Shown in pieces: positions 27,771 through 35,439 of a DNA stretch of 64,000 bases. A model generated the notes under the pieces. It saw only the letters and a list, made by a program, of their open reading frames with translations, ran no database searches and was not told where the DNA came from. The translations under genes were made by a program, and so were the position numbers. Every line of letters starts with the position of its first letter. Within the stretch, counting starts at the first letter, position 1. The stretch is from positions 124,001-188,000 of the forward strand of contig NZ_FCOX02000005.1 in assembly GCF_900044055.2 (NCBI RefSeq), given 5' to 3'. The DNA is from Caballeronia calidae. Its GTDB lineage: Bacteria > Pseudomonadota > Gammaproteobacteria > Burkholderiales > Burkholderiaceae.

Positions 27771-28304
27771 ATGAATCGAAGGGACAACGGGTTCATCGAG
27801 GAATCGAAGCCGGGCGCGCTCTGCACCGGCCGGACCGCGCGCGCGGTGCTGGCATGCTGCTGCGCGATGTTCGCGTTCATGCCGGGCACGTCGCGCGCGC
27901 AACGCGCCGAATGGCTCGATGCGCGCGTCACGCAGACGACCATCGTCGATACGATCTGTGTGCCGGGCTACGTGGATCGCGTGCTGCCGTCCTTCGAAAT
28001 CCAGATGCGCCAGAAAGAGCGTCTCTTGAAGCAGCGCAGCATCGACGCATCGTTCGCGGCGGAATACGCGCTCGATCACCGCATGCCGGTGCTGCTCGGC
28101 GGCTCGCCCAACTCGCCCGCGAATCTCGATTTGCGCCGCTGGGAAGGCAGCGCGGGACAGCGCCGCAAGGAGCGGCTCGCGGTCTATCTGAAGCGCTGCG
28201 TCTGCACGGGCGATATCACCCTCAAAGACGCGCAGACGGCGATGTCGGGCGACTGGCCCAACCGGTATCCGAACCTTTCCAGCATGACGTGCAGCGGCTT
28301 CTGA
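27771..28304 (+). CDS. Secreted HNH-like-fold protein of unknown role
   Basis: The product, 177 residues from this start, has an N-terminal export signal: a basic segment, then AVLACCCAMFAFMPGTSRAQ with likely cleavage after SRA. The mature part contains TICVPGYVDRVLP and LDHRMPVLLGGSPNSPANLDLRRW. These match a family of exported proteins whose members usually read DHLIPLELGG...NLWP and are related to the HNH nuclease fold. Here the D-H and the N are kept, while the usual NLWP reads NLDL. A KRCVCTGDITLKDAQ motif follows. Two cysteines could form a disulfide. The true start is unclear (27732, 27756 and 27771 are all possible). It lies downstream of the hybrid kinase. Nuclease activity is not established. 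Confidence 0.7.
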   Translation: MNRRDNGFIEESKPGALCTGRTARAVLACCCAMFAFMPGTSRAQRAEWLDARVTQTTIVDTICVPGYVDRVLPSFEIQMRQKERLLKQRSIDASFAAEYALDHRMPVLLGGSPNSPANLDLRRWEGSAGQRRKERLAVYLKRCVCTGDITLKDAQTAMSGDWPNRYPNLSSMTCSGF

Positions 28305-28424
28305 CGATTGGTTCCGCGCATCCGTCCGATTTAGAACATCTATTGAAAAAGGCGGAATGTCGCGGCACGCGCGCGGTCTACGGGATTAGTATGGAGCTAT
28401 CTCGAAATTGGCCGTGGAGTTGCC

Positions 28425-28526
28425 ATGATGTTCGCTTATGTGTCCCTGTTCGTTGTCGGCACGCTCGCGGCGCGCATGATGGCGAAGTCGCGCCATGAGC
28501 GCGTGCGCGTGCGCGCAGGAAGGTGA
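28425..28526 (+). CDS. 33-aa single-pass membrane peptide
   Basis: A short frame begins MMFAYVSLFVVGTLAARMMA and ends in a basic tail (KSRHERVRVRAGR). It has one hydrophobic helix of about 15 residues followed by positive charges, as in small inner-membrane proteins. GGAG lies 5 nt before the ATG. It stops 5 bp before the RRM-like gene, so the two are probably co-translated. Nothing in the sequence gives a function. Confidence 0.5.
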   Translation: MMFAYVSLFVVGTLAARMMAKSRHERVRVRAGR

Positions 28527-28531
28527 CGAAG

Positions 28532-28798
28532 ATGAACCTGCTCGTCTGGAATCTTCCCCAACGCTGCGCCGCGCGCGACGTGCGGCGTTTTCTCGAACAC
28601 GAGCTCGGCGGCTTTGCGAGCGATATCGAGGTCCACGGCGCGGGCACCGCCGACGCCTACGCGACCGCGAAGCTCGCCACCGATGTGCCTTACATCGGCG
28701 AGGCCATCGCGCAACGGCTGTGCCATCAGCGCTTTCGCGACTTGCCCTTGCGCGCCCGCGCCTCGGCTTCCGGCGACGCGTCCACCCGCCTGCATTGA
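28532..28798 (+). CDS. Small RRM-like hypothetical protein, 88 aa
   Basis: The protein begins MNLLVWNLPQRCAARDVRRFLE, which resembles the first beta-strand and helix of an RNA-recognition motif (L-x-V-x-N-L-P). The later strand VHGAGTADAYATAKLATDV also fits that fold. The aromatic RNP1 residues are not obvious, so RNA binding is only suggested. The ATG at 28532 has AAGGTG 6 nt upstream; a GTG 9 nt earlier is an alternative start. It follows the 33-aa membrane peptide gene closely, and a terminator lies 83 bp downstream. Confidence 0.65.
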   Translation: MNLLVWNLPQRCAARDVRRFLEHELGGFASDIEVHGAGTADAYATAKLATDVPYIGEAIAQRLCHQRFRDLPLRARASASGDASTRLH

Positions 28799-28880
28799 CG
28801 CATCGACCGCGCGTGCCTCGTCGCGCGCGCCGGAATGAACTTTGCTGAGCCTGCCCTGACGAACGTTATGTAGCGGCGAA

Positions 28881-28909
28881 GCCGGTGCCTCGTGCGCACC
28901 GGCTTTTTT
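28881..28909 (+). terminator. Rho-independent terminator after the RRM-like gene
   Basis: A perfect 8-bp stem, GCCGGTGC/GCACCGGC, with a 7-nt loop is followed by six T residues. It closes the unit of the 33-aa and RRM-like genes, before the L,D-transpeptidase gene. Confidence 0.9.
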
Positions 28910-29004
28910 GTCGATGCGCGCCGCGGCTTCGCGCATGCGCCGCTCGAATCGGCCGATCCGGTGGATCGTCCGCTGTCCGAAGGCAAAGGGGATCATTCGA
29001 ATCG

Positions 29005-30258
29005 ATGCAGCAGGCAGGCAAGAACAAGACGAACAAGACGAACAAGACGCCGTTCGGCGCAAGGTTTCTCGTGAGCGCGGCGGCTGGCGCGCTTCTTTCG
29101 ATTGCGATTGCAACAGCGGCGCACGCGCAGCAGGCGGCGTCGGGTGCATCGGGCGCATCGGGAACGGTGGCGCAGGGCAGCGTGACTGCGCGGCCCGTCG
29201 CGCCTCTGGCGCCCCGCACGCCCATTCCGCCGATGCCGCAGAGCGCCAGCATTCCGCAGGGCGCGAGCGCACCCGCGCGCGCGCTTCCCGCGATGCCCGT
29301 GCCGATGCCCGCGCGACCGTCATCGGAGGCTGCGGGTGCGTCGGCGGCTTCGGAGGCTTCCGCCGCCTCGGCGGCGAGTGCGGCATCGGCTGCGAGTGCT
29401 GCGAGTGCGGCATCGGAAGCGCAGGCGCCCGAGGTGCCCTTGCCACCGGAGCCACCGGAGCCGAACCTCGCGCAGCGCACCGGCATGCCGCCGACGGGCG
29501 CCTACGCGATGCGGCAGACCTACGCGAAGGAGGTTGACAGGCGGCTGACGGTGCCCGTCGCGGATCAGCAGGCCTATGGCCGCCTGTTGCAACACGTGCT
29601 CGAAGAAGACGGCCGCGGCGATCTCGCCAACGAGTTCGTCGTGCTGGTCGATCGCAGCGCGAACGTCCAGGCGATCTTCGTCTACTTCCGTGCGAAGGCG
29701 GGCGATGCGTGGTCGATGATCGGCGCGTCGCCGGTCTCGACGGGCCGTCCCGGCACCTTCGATCACTTCGTCACGCCGCTCGGCGTGTTCCAGCACGTGC
29801 CGGGCAACATGGACTTTCGCGCCGAGGGCACGTTGAACGAGTTCAACATCCGCGGCTACGGCGCGCGCGACATGCGCATCTACGATTTCGGCTGGGCCGA
29901 CGGCGAGCGCGGCTGGGGCAAGGGCGGCAAATCGCCGATGCGCTTCCAGATGCACGCCACCGATCCCGAGAAGCTCGAGCCGCTGCTCGGTATGCGGCAT
30001 TCGAAGGGCTGTGTGCGCATTCCGTCGACGCTCAATACGTTCTTCGATCACCACGGCATCATCGATGCGCAATACGAGGCGCGCGTCGCCGAAGGCCAGT
30101 CGATGTGGGTCCTGAAGTCCACGCGCAAGACGACGCCGTGGGCGGGACATTACGTCGTCGTCGTCGATACGGGCAGGAAGACGCGGCCCGCGTGGTCGCC
30201 GGGTCCGGGCAAGGCGGTGCGCGCGCACATTCCGGCGGGCGCGGAGACGGCCGACTGA
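29005..30258 (+). CDS. L,D-transpeptidase (YkuD domain) with low-complexity Ala/Ser linker
   Basis: This is an exported cell-wall enzyme of 417 residues. A basic start (MQQAGKNKTNKTNKTPFG) and hydrophobic segment (FLVSAAAGALLSIAIATAAHAQ) form a signal peptide to about residue 44. A Pro- and Ala/Ser-rich linker follows, with runs of A-A-S from about 110 to 145. The YkuD domain (about 200-370) has the active-site motif RHSKGCVRIPS with Cys336. Such enzymes form or cut 3-3 peptide crosslinks or attach proteins to peptidoglycan. GGGGA lies 12 nt before the ATG. The gene is single, convergent with an exporter gene. The repeat-coded linker (29320-29430) is prone to length change. Confidence 0.88.
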   Translation: MQQAGKNKTNKTNKTPFGARFLVSAAAGALLSIAIATAAHAQQAASGASGASGTVAQGSVTARPVAPLAPRTPIPPMPQSASIPQGASAPARALPAMPVPMPARPSSEAAGASAASEASAASAASAASAASAASAASEAQAPEVPLPPEPPEPNLAQRTGMPPTGAYAMRQTYAKEVDRRLTVPVADQQAYGRLLQHVLEEDGRGDLANEFVVLVDRSANVQAIFVYFRAKAGDAWSMIGASPVSTGRPGTFDHFVTPLGVFQHVPGNMDFRAEGTLNEFNIRGYGARDMRIYDFGWADGERGWGKGGKSPMRFQMHATDPEKLEPLLGMRHSKGCVRIPSTLNTFFDHHGIIDAQYEARVAEGQSMWVLKSTRKTTPWAGHYVVVVDTGRKTRPAWSPGPGKAVRAHIPAGAETAD

Positions 30259-30289
30259 GTTTCCGTCGACGCGCTGCTTTGCGCGCCTT

Positions 30290-31183
30290 CTATTTCGCGC
30301 GCGCGAGCAGCACGCCCGCGAGCGCGACCGCAAAGCCCGCGAGTTGCACCCCGTCGAGCGTCTCGCCGAATGCGACATAGCTTTCGAGCGCGGCAAGCGG
30401 CGGCGCGAGAAAGAGCAGGGCGGTCGCGCGCGATGCATCGCCACGGCGGACCATCCACACGAGCAGCGTGGTCGCGACGCCCGAAAGCATCACGATGCCC
30501 CATGCGAGCGCGAGCCACGTCGTCGTCGATGCAATGAAGCGATGCTCGTCGAGCGCGAGCACGAGTATCAGCGCGACGATGGCCGCGCCCGCGTTCTGCA
30601 GCGCGCTGGCGCTGCGGATATCGGCATGCGCGAGCGAGGTCTTCTGATAGAGCGTGCCCGCCGTGATCGCGACGACGGCCAGCACCGCGATCGTCACGAC
30701 GAGCCATTGCGGCGCGTGTCCGTTCGACGCGTGATCGATATGCGCGCCGCTCGCGGCGATCTTCGGCGCGAGCACGAGCGCCACGCCGACGAGGCCCAGC
30801 ACGAACCCGCTCCAAGCGCGCGGCGAGAGCCGTTCCCCGAAGAGCCGCGCGGCGACGGCGGCGGTCAGAAGCGGCTGGAGCGCGCCGAGCAGCGCCATGA
30901 TGCCCGCGCCGAGCCCTTGCGCGACCGCCCAGTAGCCCGCGCCGAGATAGACGCCTTGCAGGAGCGCGCCGGCGAACAGATGCCGGCCGATGTCGCGGCC
31001 CCTGGGCCAGGGCGTGCGCATGACGGCGGCGATCGCGAAAAACAGCAGCGCCGTGCCGGCAAAGCGCGCGAGCAGATACAGATTCGGATCGACGTAGGGC
31101 GTGATCGCCCGCGCGACGATGAAGCCTGTCGACCAGAGGAACACGAAGACGGGCGCGGCGAGAATCGAAACCATGTGACGCAT
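30290..31183 (-). CDS. EamA/DMT-family permease
   Basis: This is a drug/metabolite transporter superfamily membrane protein of 297 residues, with ten predicted helices in two EamA repeats. The first begins VFLWSTGFIVAR near 13-24, the second near residue 150 after the KIAASGAH loop. Members export amino acids, metabolites or drugs. The substrate is unknown. ATG codons at 31183 and 31174 are both possible starts; neither has a clear Shine-Dalgarno. The gene converges on the L,D-transpeptidase gene 31 bp away. Confidence 0.9.
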   Translation of the reverse strand: MRHMVSILAAPVFVFLWSTGFIVARAITPYVDPNLYLLARFAGTALLFFAIAAVMRTPWPRGRDIGRHLFAGALLQGVYLGAGYWAVAQGLGAGIMALLGALQPLLTAAVAARLFGERLSPRAWSGFVLGLVGVALVLAPKIAASGAHIDHASNGHAPQWLVVTIAVLAVVAITAGTLYQKTSLAHADIRSASALQNAGAAIVALILVLALDEHRFIASTTTWLALAWGIVMLSGVATTLLVWMVRRGDASRATALLFLAPPLAALESYVAFGETLDGVQLAGFAVALAGVLLARAK

Positions 31184-31264
31184 GTGGCGAGAGGAGATGC
31201 CGCAGTATCGGTCCGATGACGTGCGTGCGTCTTGTCTATCCGTGCACTCGCCGGCAAGGGCGCG

Positions 31265-31450
31265 TCATTCGATGGTGAAGGTGTCGAGTGGCTGATTCGC
31301 ACGGGCATCGCTCGCGAAGCGTCGCGATAGTTGCGCATGCAAGCGCTTTGCTTCGTCGAGTGTGAGATCGATCCAGTACGGATCGCCCGCGGCGTCGTTC
31401 AGACGTTCGGGGGGAAACTGAATTTCGATCACCACGCCTTTCTTGTACAT
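31265..31450 (-). CDS. Hypothetical 61-aa protein
   Basis: This is a small, acidic, probably cytoplasmic protein beginning MYKKGVVIEIQFPPERLND, with a helix TLDEAKRLHAQLSRRF. It has no signal, membrane helix or cysteine. The chosen ATG has an AAAGG 6 nt upstream; the frame remains open upstream without similarity. It is divergent from the DeoR regulator gene and lies 81 bp upstream of the EamA gene on the same strand. I do not recognise a family. Confidence 0.65.
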   Translation of the reverse strand: MYKKGVVIEIQFPPERLNDAAGDPYWIDLTLDEAKRLHAQLSRRFASDARANQPLDTFTIE

Positions 31451-31635
31451 CGGATGCCTTTTTCGAAGATCGAGCGGAGCGAGAGAGTCTAGCGGACGCG
31501 CGCATGTCGATTGCGCACGCTGCGGAAAGAATACGTTGCGCGATATGGCTTGACGCGTTGCGCCTGCCAAGGAAATGCCACATAAGGCCGCTAAACTCCA
31601 CACGCCGCCTCGCTTCCATTTTCCTTTATCGAACG

Positions 31636-32391
31636 ATGCTCGCCGAACAACGTTACCAGTACATTCTTTCCGAGCTGGACAAGCATGGCGCGCTGGCGAT
31701 GGCCGATCTCGTGCGCGCGTTGTCGGTGTCGCGCGAGACTGTGCGGCGCGATCTGAACACGCTCGCCGAACGCGGCCTCGTGACGACGACGCATGGCGGC
31801 GCGTTGTCGGTCGATCGGCGCGAGCCGCATGTCGATGTGCGCGAAGCGGAGAACGCGGCGGCGAAGCACGCGATCGGTGTGCGCGCGGCGGCGTTCGTGC
31901 CGGATGGGGCGTCGCTCATCATCGATTCGGGGAGCACGACGCAGGCGGTGGCGCGCGCGCTTGCGGAGCGGCATCGGCTGACGGTCTATACCAATGACTG
32001 GCGTATTGCGACGCTGCTTGCGCGGCGCAACGGCAATCGCGTGAATGTGCTTGGCGGTGAGATCGCCGATCTCGAAGACGCGACGTTCGGGCTGGATACG
32101 ATCCAGCAGCTTGCGCAGTATCACGCGGATTTTGCTTTCATCGGAGCGGGAGGGATTACGGTCGATGGGCATCTCACCGATTACTCGCGGCTCGCCGCCG
32201 AAGTGCGCGGAAGGATGATTGCTTCTGCGGGTTGTGCTGTCGTTGTTGCCGATCGGTCGAAGTTTGGGTTGGTCACGCCGGTGAGGATTCGAGGGCTCGA
32301 GTTGGTGCGGTATCTTGTTACCGAGGCTGCGCCTGATAAGGCTATTCGGCGGGTTATTGCTTCTCGTGGGGTGGAGGTGGTTGTGGCTTAG
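31636..32391 (+). CDS. DeoR/GlpR-family transcriptional regulator
   Basis: The product has 251 residues. The N-terminal winged helix (MLAEQRYQYILSELDKHGAL...VSRETVRRDLNTLAERGLV, residues 1-50) contains the DeoR signature, and TTTHGGA follows. The C-terminal sugar-phosphate sensing domain has DSGSTTQAVA near 97-106 and FIGAGGIT near 170-177. Members usually repress sugar or phosphonate catabolic genes and respond to a phosphorylated intermediate. Regulation of the downstream PhnSTUV-like operon is conceivable, but repeat copy 2 separates them. The last 50 codons are strongly biased to T and G at third positions, unlike the rest. Confidence 0.9.
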   Translation: MLAEQRYQYILSELDKHGALAMADLVRALSVSRETVRRDLNTLAERGLVTTTHGGALSVDRREPHVDVREAENAAAKHAIGVRAAAFVPDGASLIIDSGSTTQAVARALAERHRLTVYTNDWRIATLLARRNGNRVNVLGGEIADLEDATFGLDTIQQLAQYHADFAFIGAGGITVDGHLTDYSRLAAEVRGRMIASAGCAVVVADRSKFGLVTPVRIRGLELVRYLVTEAAPDKAIRRVIASRGVEVVVA

Positions 32392-32401
32392 TTCTTTGCT
32401 T

Positions 32402-33170
32402 GCGGTTTTTTTTGGGGTTTGCTTGGGCTTCTATGGACTTCCCGATTTCGTGTCGGTCTATTAGCGTTGCCCCTGTGCGGGGCGGCAGTCGCCTGGTTTA
32501 TTCCCCCGTGCGATCCTGAATTCGCGTCGGTCTATTAGCGTTGCCCCTATGCGGGGCGGCAGTCACTTTCTTTGCTGCTGCAAAGAAAGTAACCAAAGAA
32601 AGCAGCTTTCCCCAGCCTAAGCACTTCAGGCCGGCCGCGGCACAGAACTTCGCAAGTGGTCAGGCAGTAGCGAGTGCCCTCATAGGCCTAACCGGGCTTG
32701 GATCGCGCACGGTCTGTCTCATCGCGCCGCTTGACTAACTGGTAAGGCGCCAAATAGCTCCGGCCCGCTTCGCGGCCGACCGGTCAATCGGGGCTGCGCG
32801 CGCTTCTTTGCTAATCCTTTCATCTCACCGCATTTGCCTTCCGTCGGTTTCCCTTGCATACCCTTCGGCAGCGCGTAGCGCTGTGCCGGAGCTATCTGCT
32901 GCTGAACCAGCACCCTCAAGGTTCTAGCTTGTCAGACCGTGCGCGATCCAAGCCCGGGGAGTTTTGTGAGGGCACTCGCTACTGCCGGACCACGAGAGTG
33001 CTTCTGTGCCGGGGCCGGTGTGAAGTACTTTGGATGGGGATAGCTGTTTCTTTGGTTACTTTCTTTGCAGCAGCAAAGAAAGTGACTGCCGCCCCGCACA
33101 GGGGCAGTGCAAATAGACCGACACGAAAACGGGAAGTCCACAGATTCGCAAGCAAACCAAAAAAAAGCCC
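32402..33170. repeat. Large inverted-repeat element, copy 2 (centre inverted relative to copy 1)
   Basis: This is the same family as 21271-21995. The left arm (about 32434-32717) has a duplicated head 74 bp apart, the centre is about 32718-32932, and the right arm is 32933-33140. The left arm matches the left arm of copy 1 and the right arm matches the right arm (174 identical bp), but the centre is the reverse complement of the copy 1 centre. The inverted symmetry continues about 30 bp past the shared arms, through T-rich sequence on the left (32402-32433) and A-rich on the right (33141-33170). Those tips are not shared with copy 1. No transposase is present, and 33171-33302 holds only the phnS leader. 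Confidence 0.9.
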
Positions 33171-33302
33171 AACACATTTGGCGAAATGTGCCGATACGTG
33201 GCGAACCGTGGCGCCTTCACGTCGATGTCACAGATCTCTGCAATCCTTCGGTTCGGAAGGCCGCACCCGACCATCCACCACTCCAAAAAACGAGAACCCA
33301 CC

Positions 33303-34376
33303 ATGACCCGCGATTTCCGCCTCGCGCGCAACGTGCTGCCGGCGTTCGCCGCCGCTGTCACGATCCTTGCCGCGATGCCCGCCCACGCCGCCGATGCCGT
33401 CGTCCTCTACACCGCCGACGGCCTCGAGAATCTCTACAAGGACGTGCTTCCCGCATTCGAAAAGAAAGAAGGGGTGAAGGTCAACATCGTCACGGCGGGC
33501 AGCGGCGAAGTGGTGAACCGCGCGACCGTCGAAAAGGATTCGCCCAAAGCCGATGTGCTGGTCACGTTGCCGCCGTTCATTCAGCAAGCGCAGCAAGGCG
33601 GCCTCCTGCAGCCATATCAGAGCGTGAACTACAAGAACGTGCCCGCGATCGCGAAAGCGCAGGACGGCGCATGGGGCACGTTCGTGAACAACTACTTCTC
33701 GTTCGCGATCAACCCGGAAGTCACGAAGACAGCGCCGAAAACCTTCGCCGATCTGCTGCATCCGAACTACGCGGGCAAGATCGCCTATTCGAATCCGGCT
33801 ACGGCCGGCGACGGCATGGCCGTCATCATCCTCACCTCCGCGCTGATGGGCGAGGACAAAGCCTTCGAATACCTCAAGTCACTCGAGCAAAGCGCGAAGT
33901 TCCACACCAAGGGCACGGGCTATCTCGACGTGCTGCTCTCGCGTAACGAAATCGCCTTCGCAAACGGCGACCTGCAAATGGACCTCGACGACGCCGCGAA
34001 CGGCGGCCTCTCGATCAAGCCGCTCTTCCTCTCGCACAAGGCCGGCGAAGCGCCGACCACGTTCCAGTTGCCCTATGCAATCGGCCTCATCAAGGGCGGG
34101 CCGAATCAGGCGGCGGGGAAGAAGCTGATCGACTATCTGATGTCGTCCGATGTGCAGGCGAAAGTGCCCGATATCTACGGCATCCCGGGCCGCACCGACG
34201 TGCCGCTCGCCGGCAAGAACGGCGATGCAGTGAAGCACGCCATCTCGGGCGTGAAGCTGATTCCCGTCGACTGGAACGTAGTCATGCAGAAGAAGGCGGG
34301 CTGGACCGAGCGCTGGAAGACCGAAGTGATCGGCAACTCGGGCAAGCAGACCGAAGTCCTCAAGCCGAAGTCGTAA
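33303..34376 (+). CDS. phnS: ABC transporter substrate-binding protein, 2-aminoethylphosphonate type
   Basis: This is the periplasmic binding component of an ABC importer, 357 residues. A signal peptide (MTRDFRLARNVLPAFAAAVTILAAMPAHAA, cleavage near 30) precedes an extracellular solute-binding family 1-like fold: VVLYTADGLENLYKDVLPAF, then KADVLVTLPPFIQQAQQGGLL. The sequence resembles PhnS, the 2-aminoethylphosphonate binder, and the four-gene order S-T-U-V supports it. Iron(III)- or sulfate-type binders of the same superfamily are the main alternative. The start lies 133 bp past the repeat element, and the upstream sequence is rich in A and C. It stops 1 bp before the ATPase gene. Confidence 0.8.
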   Translation: MTRDFRLARNVLPAFAAAVTILAAMPAHAADAVVLYTADGLENLYKDVLPAFEKKEGVKVNIVTAGSGEVVNRATVEKDSPKADVLVTLPPFIQQAQQGGLLQPYQSVNYKNVPAIAKAQDGAWGTFVNNYFSFAINPEVTKTAPKTFADLLHPNYAGKIAYSNPATAGDGMAVIILTSALMGEDKAFEYLKSLEQSAKFHTKGTGYLDVLLSRNEIAFANGDLQMDLDDAANGGLSIKPLFLSHKAGEAPTTFQLPYAIGLIKGGPNQAAGKKLIDYLMSSDVQAKVPDIYGIPGRTDVPLAGKNGDAVKHAISGVKLIPVDWNVVMQKKAGWTERWKTEVIGNSGKQTEVLKPKS

Positions 34377-34377
34377 C

Positions 34378-35439
34378 GTGAGCGCCGTTCTTCAAGAAGC
34401 GCCCGACGTTCATCGCACGCCGGGCGTGAACATCGATCGCCTCACGGTGCGCTTCGGCGCGCGCACCGTGCTCGACGATCTTTCGCTGCACATCGATCGC
34501 GGCGAGTTCCTGACGGTGCTCGGCCGAAGCGGCTGCGGCAAGACCACGCTGCTGCGCTTCATCGCGGGCTTCGTCAAGGCCGATGCGCTCGCGGGCACGC
34601 TCTCCATCGCGGGCCGCGATCTCACGCACGTGCCGCCGCATCAACGCAATCTCGGGCTGCTGTTCCAGAGCTATGCGCTGTTTCCGCATCTGTCCGTGTT
34701 CGATAACGTCGCGTTCGGCCTGCGCGCACGCAAGCTGAAGACGAGCGAAATAGCACGACGCGTCGCCGATGCGCTCAAGCTCGTGCAACTCGCCGATGCG
34801 GGTCACGTCATGCCGGCGCAATTGTCCGGCGGGATGCAGCAGCGCGTCGCACTGGCGCGTGCGCTCGTCATCGAGCCGGATGTGCTGCTGCTCGATGAAC
34901 CGCTGTCCGCGCTCGATGCGAACCTGCGCGCGTCGGTGCGCAGCGAATTGAAGGCGCTGCATGAACGCTTGCCGAACCTGACGATCGTCTGCGTGACGCA
35001 CGATCAGGACGACGCGCTCGTGCTGTCCGATCGCACGCTCCTGATGCGCAACGGCCGCATCGCGCAACTCGGCGCGCCGCGCGAACTCTACGACGCCCCC
35101 AACGATGCCTTCGTCGCGCGCTATCTCGGCGCGGCCAATCTCCTGCCGCCGCGCGTGGTGTATCCCGTCGGCGATGCGCGGCACGACGACCGCGAGCGTC
35201 TCGCGTGCATTCGTCCCGAGCGCTTCATGATCGTGCCGCTCGGCGAAGGCCCGCTGCATGGCACGATCGCGTCGGTCGAATGGTATGGCGCGGCGCTTTC
35301 GATTTCCGTCGCGCTCGATGCGTTGCCCGGCGAGCCCGTGCTCGTGACGACGCAGCGCGGCCATTCACGCATGCCCGACAAAGGCACGCGCGTTTCACTT
35401 CGCTTCGAGGCTGACGATGTCGTCCTTGTTCGTCCCTGA
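34378..35439 (+). CDS. phnT: ABC transporter ATP-binding protein, phosphonate uptake type
   Basis: This is the ATPase of the importer, 353 residues starting at a GTG 1 bp after phnS. Walker A is GRSGCGKTTLL near 49-59, the signature LSGGMQQRVALARAL near 145-159, and Walker B VLLLDEPLSALDAN near 166-179, with the switch His in CVTHDQDD near 205. A C-terminal TOBE-like regulatory domain follows, as in PotA/FbpC-type ATPases. Its end overlaps the first permease gene by 23 bp, indicating coupled translation. Confidence 0.9.
   Translation: MSAVLQEAPDVHRTPGVNIDRLTVRFGARTVLDDLSLHIDRGEFLTVLGRSGCGKTTLLRFIAGFVKADALAGTLSIAGRDLTHVPPHQRNLGLLFQSYALFPHLSVFDNVAFGLRARKLKTSEIARRVADALKLVQLADAGHVMPAQLSGGMQQRVALARALVIEPDVLLLDEPLSALDANLRASVRSELKALHERLPNLTIVCVTHDQDDALVLSDRTLLMRNGRIAQLGAPRELYDAPNDAFVARYLGAANLLPPRVVYPVGDARHDDRERLACIRPERFMIVPLGEGPLHGTIASVEWYGAALSISVALDALPGEPVLVTTQRGHSRMPDKGTRVSLRFEADDVVLVRP

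Noticed and set aside
29005-30258. The longer start at 28885 for the L,D-transpeptidase
   Set aside because: It would begin inside the terminator hairpin of the preceding unit and add a Cys/Arg-rich segment before a clear signal peptide.
21271-33170. A composite transposon or genomic island bounded by the two elements
   Set aside because: The block between holds ordinary chromosomal genes (katE, L,D-transpeptidase, DeoR) with normal composition. No transposase, integrase or target-site duplication is visible.
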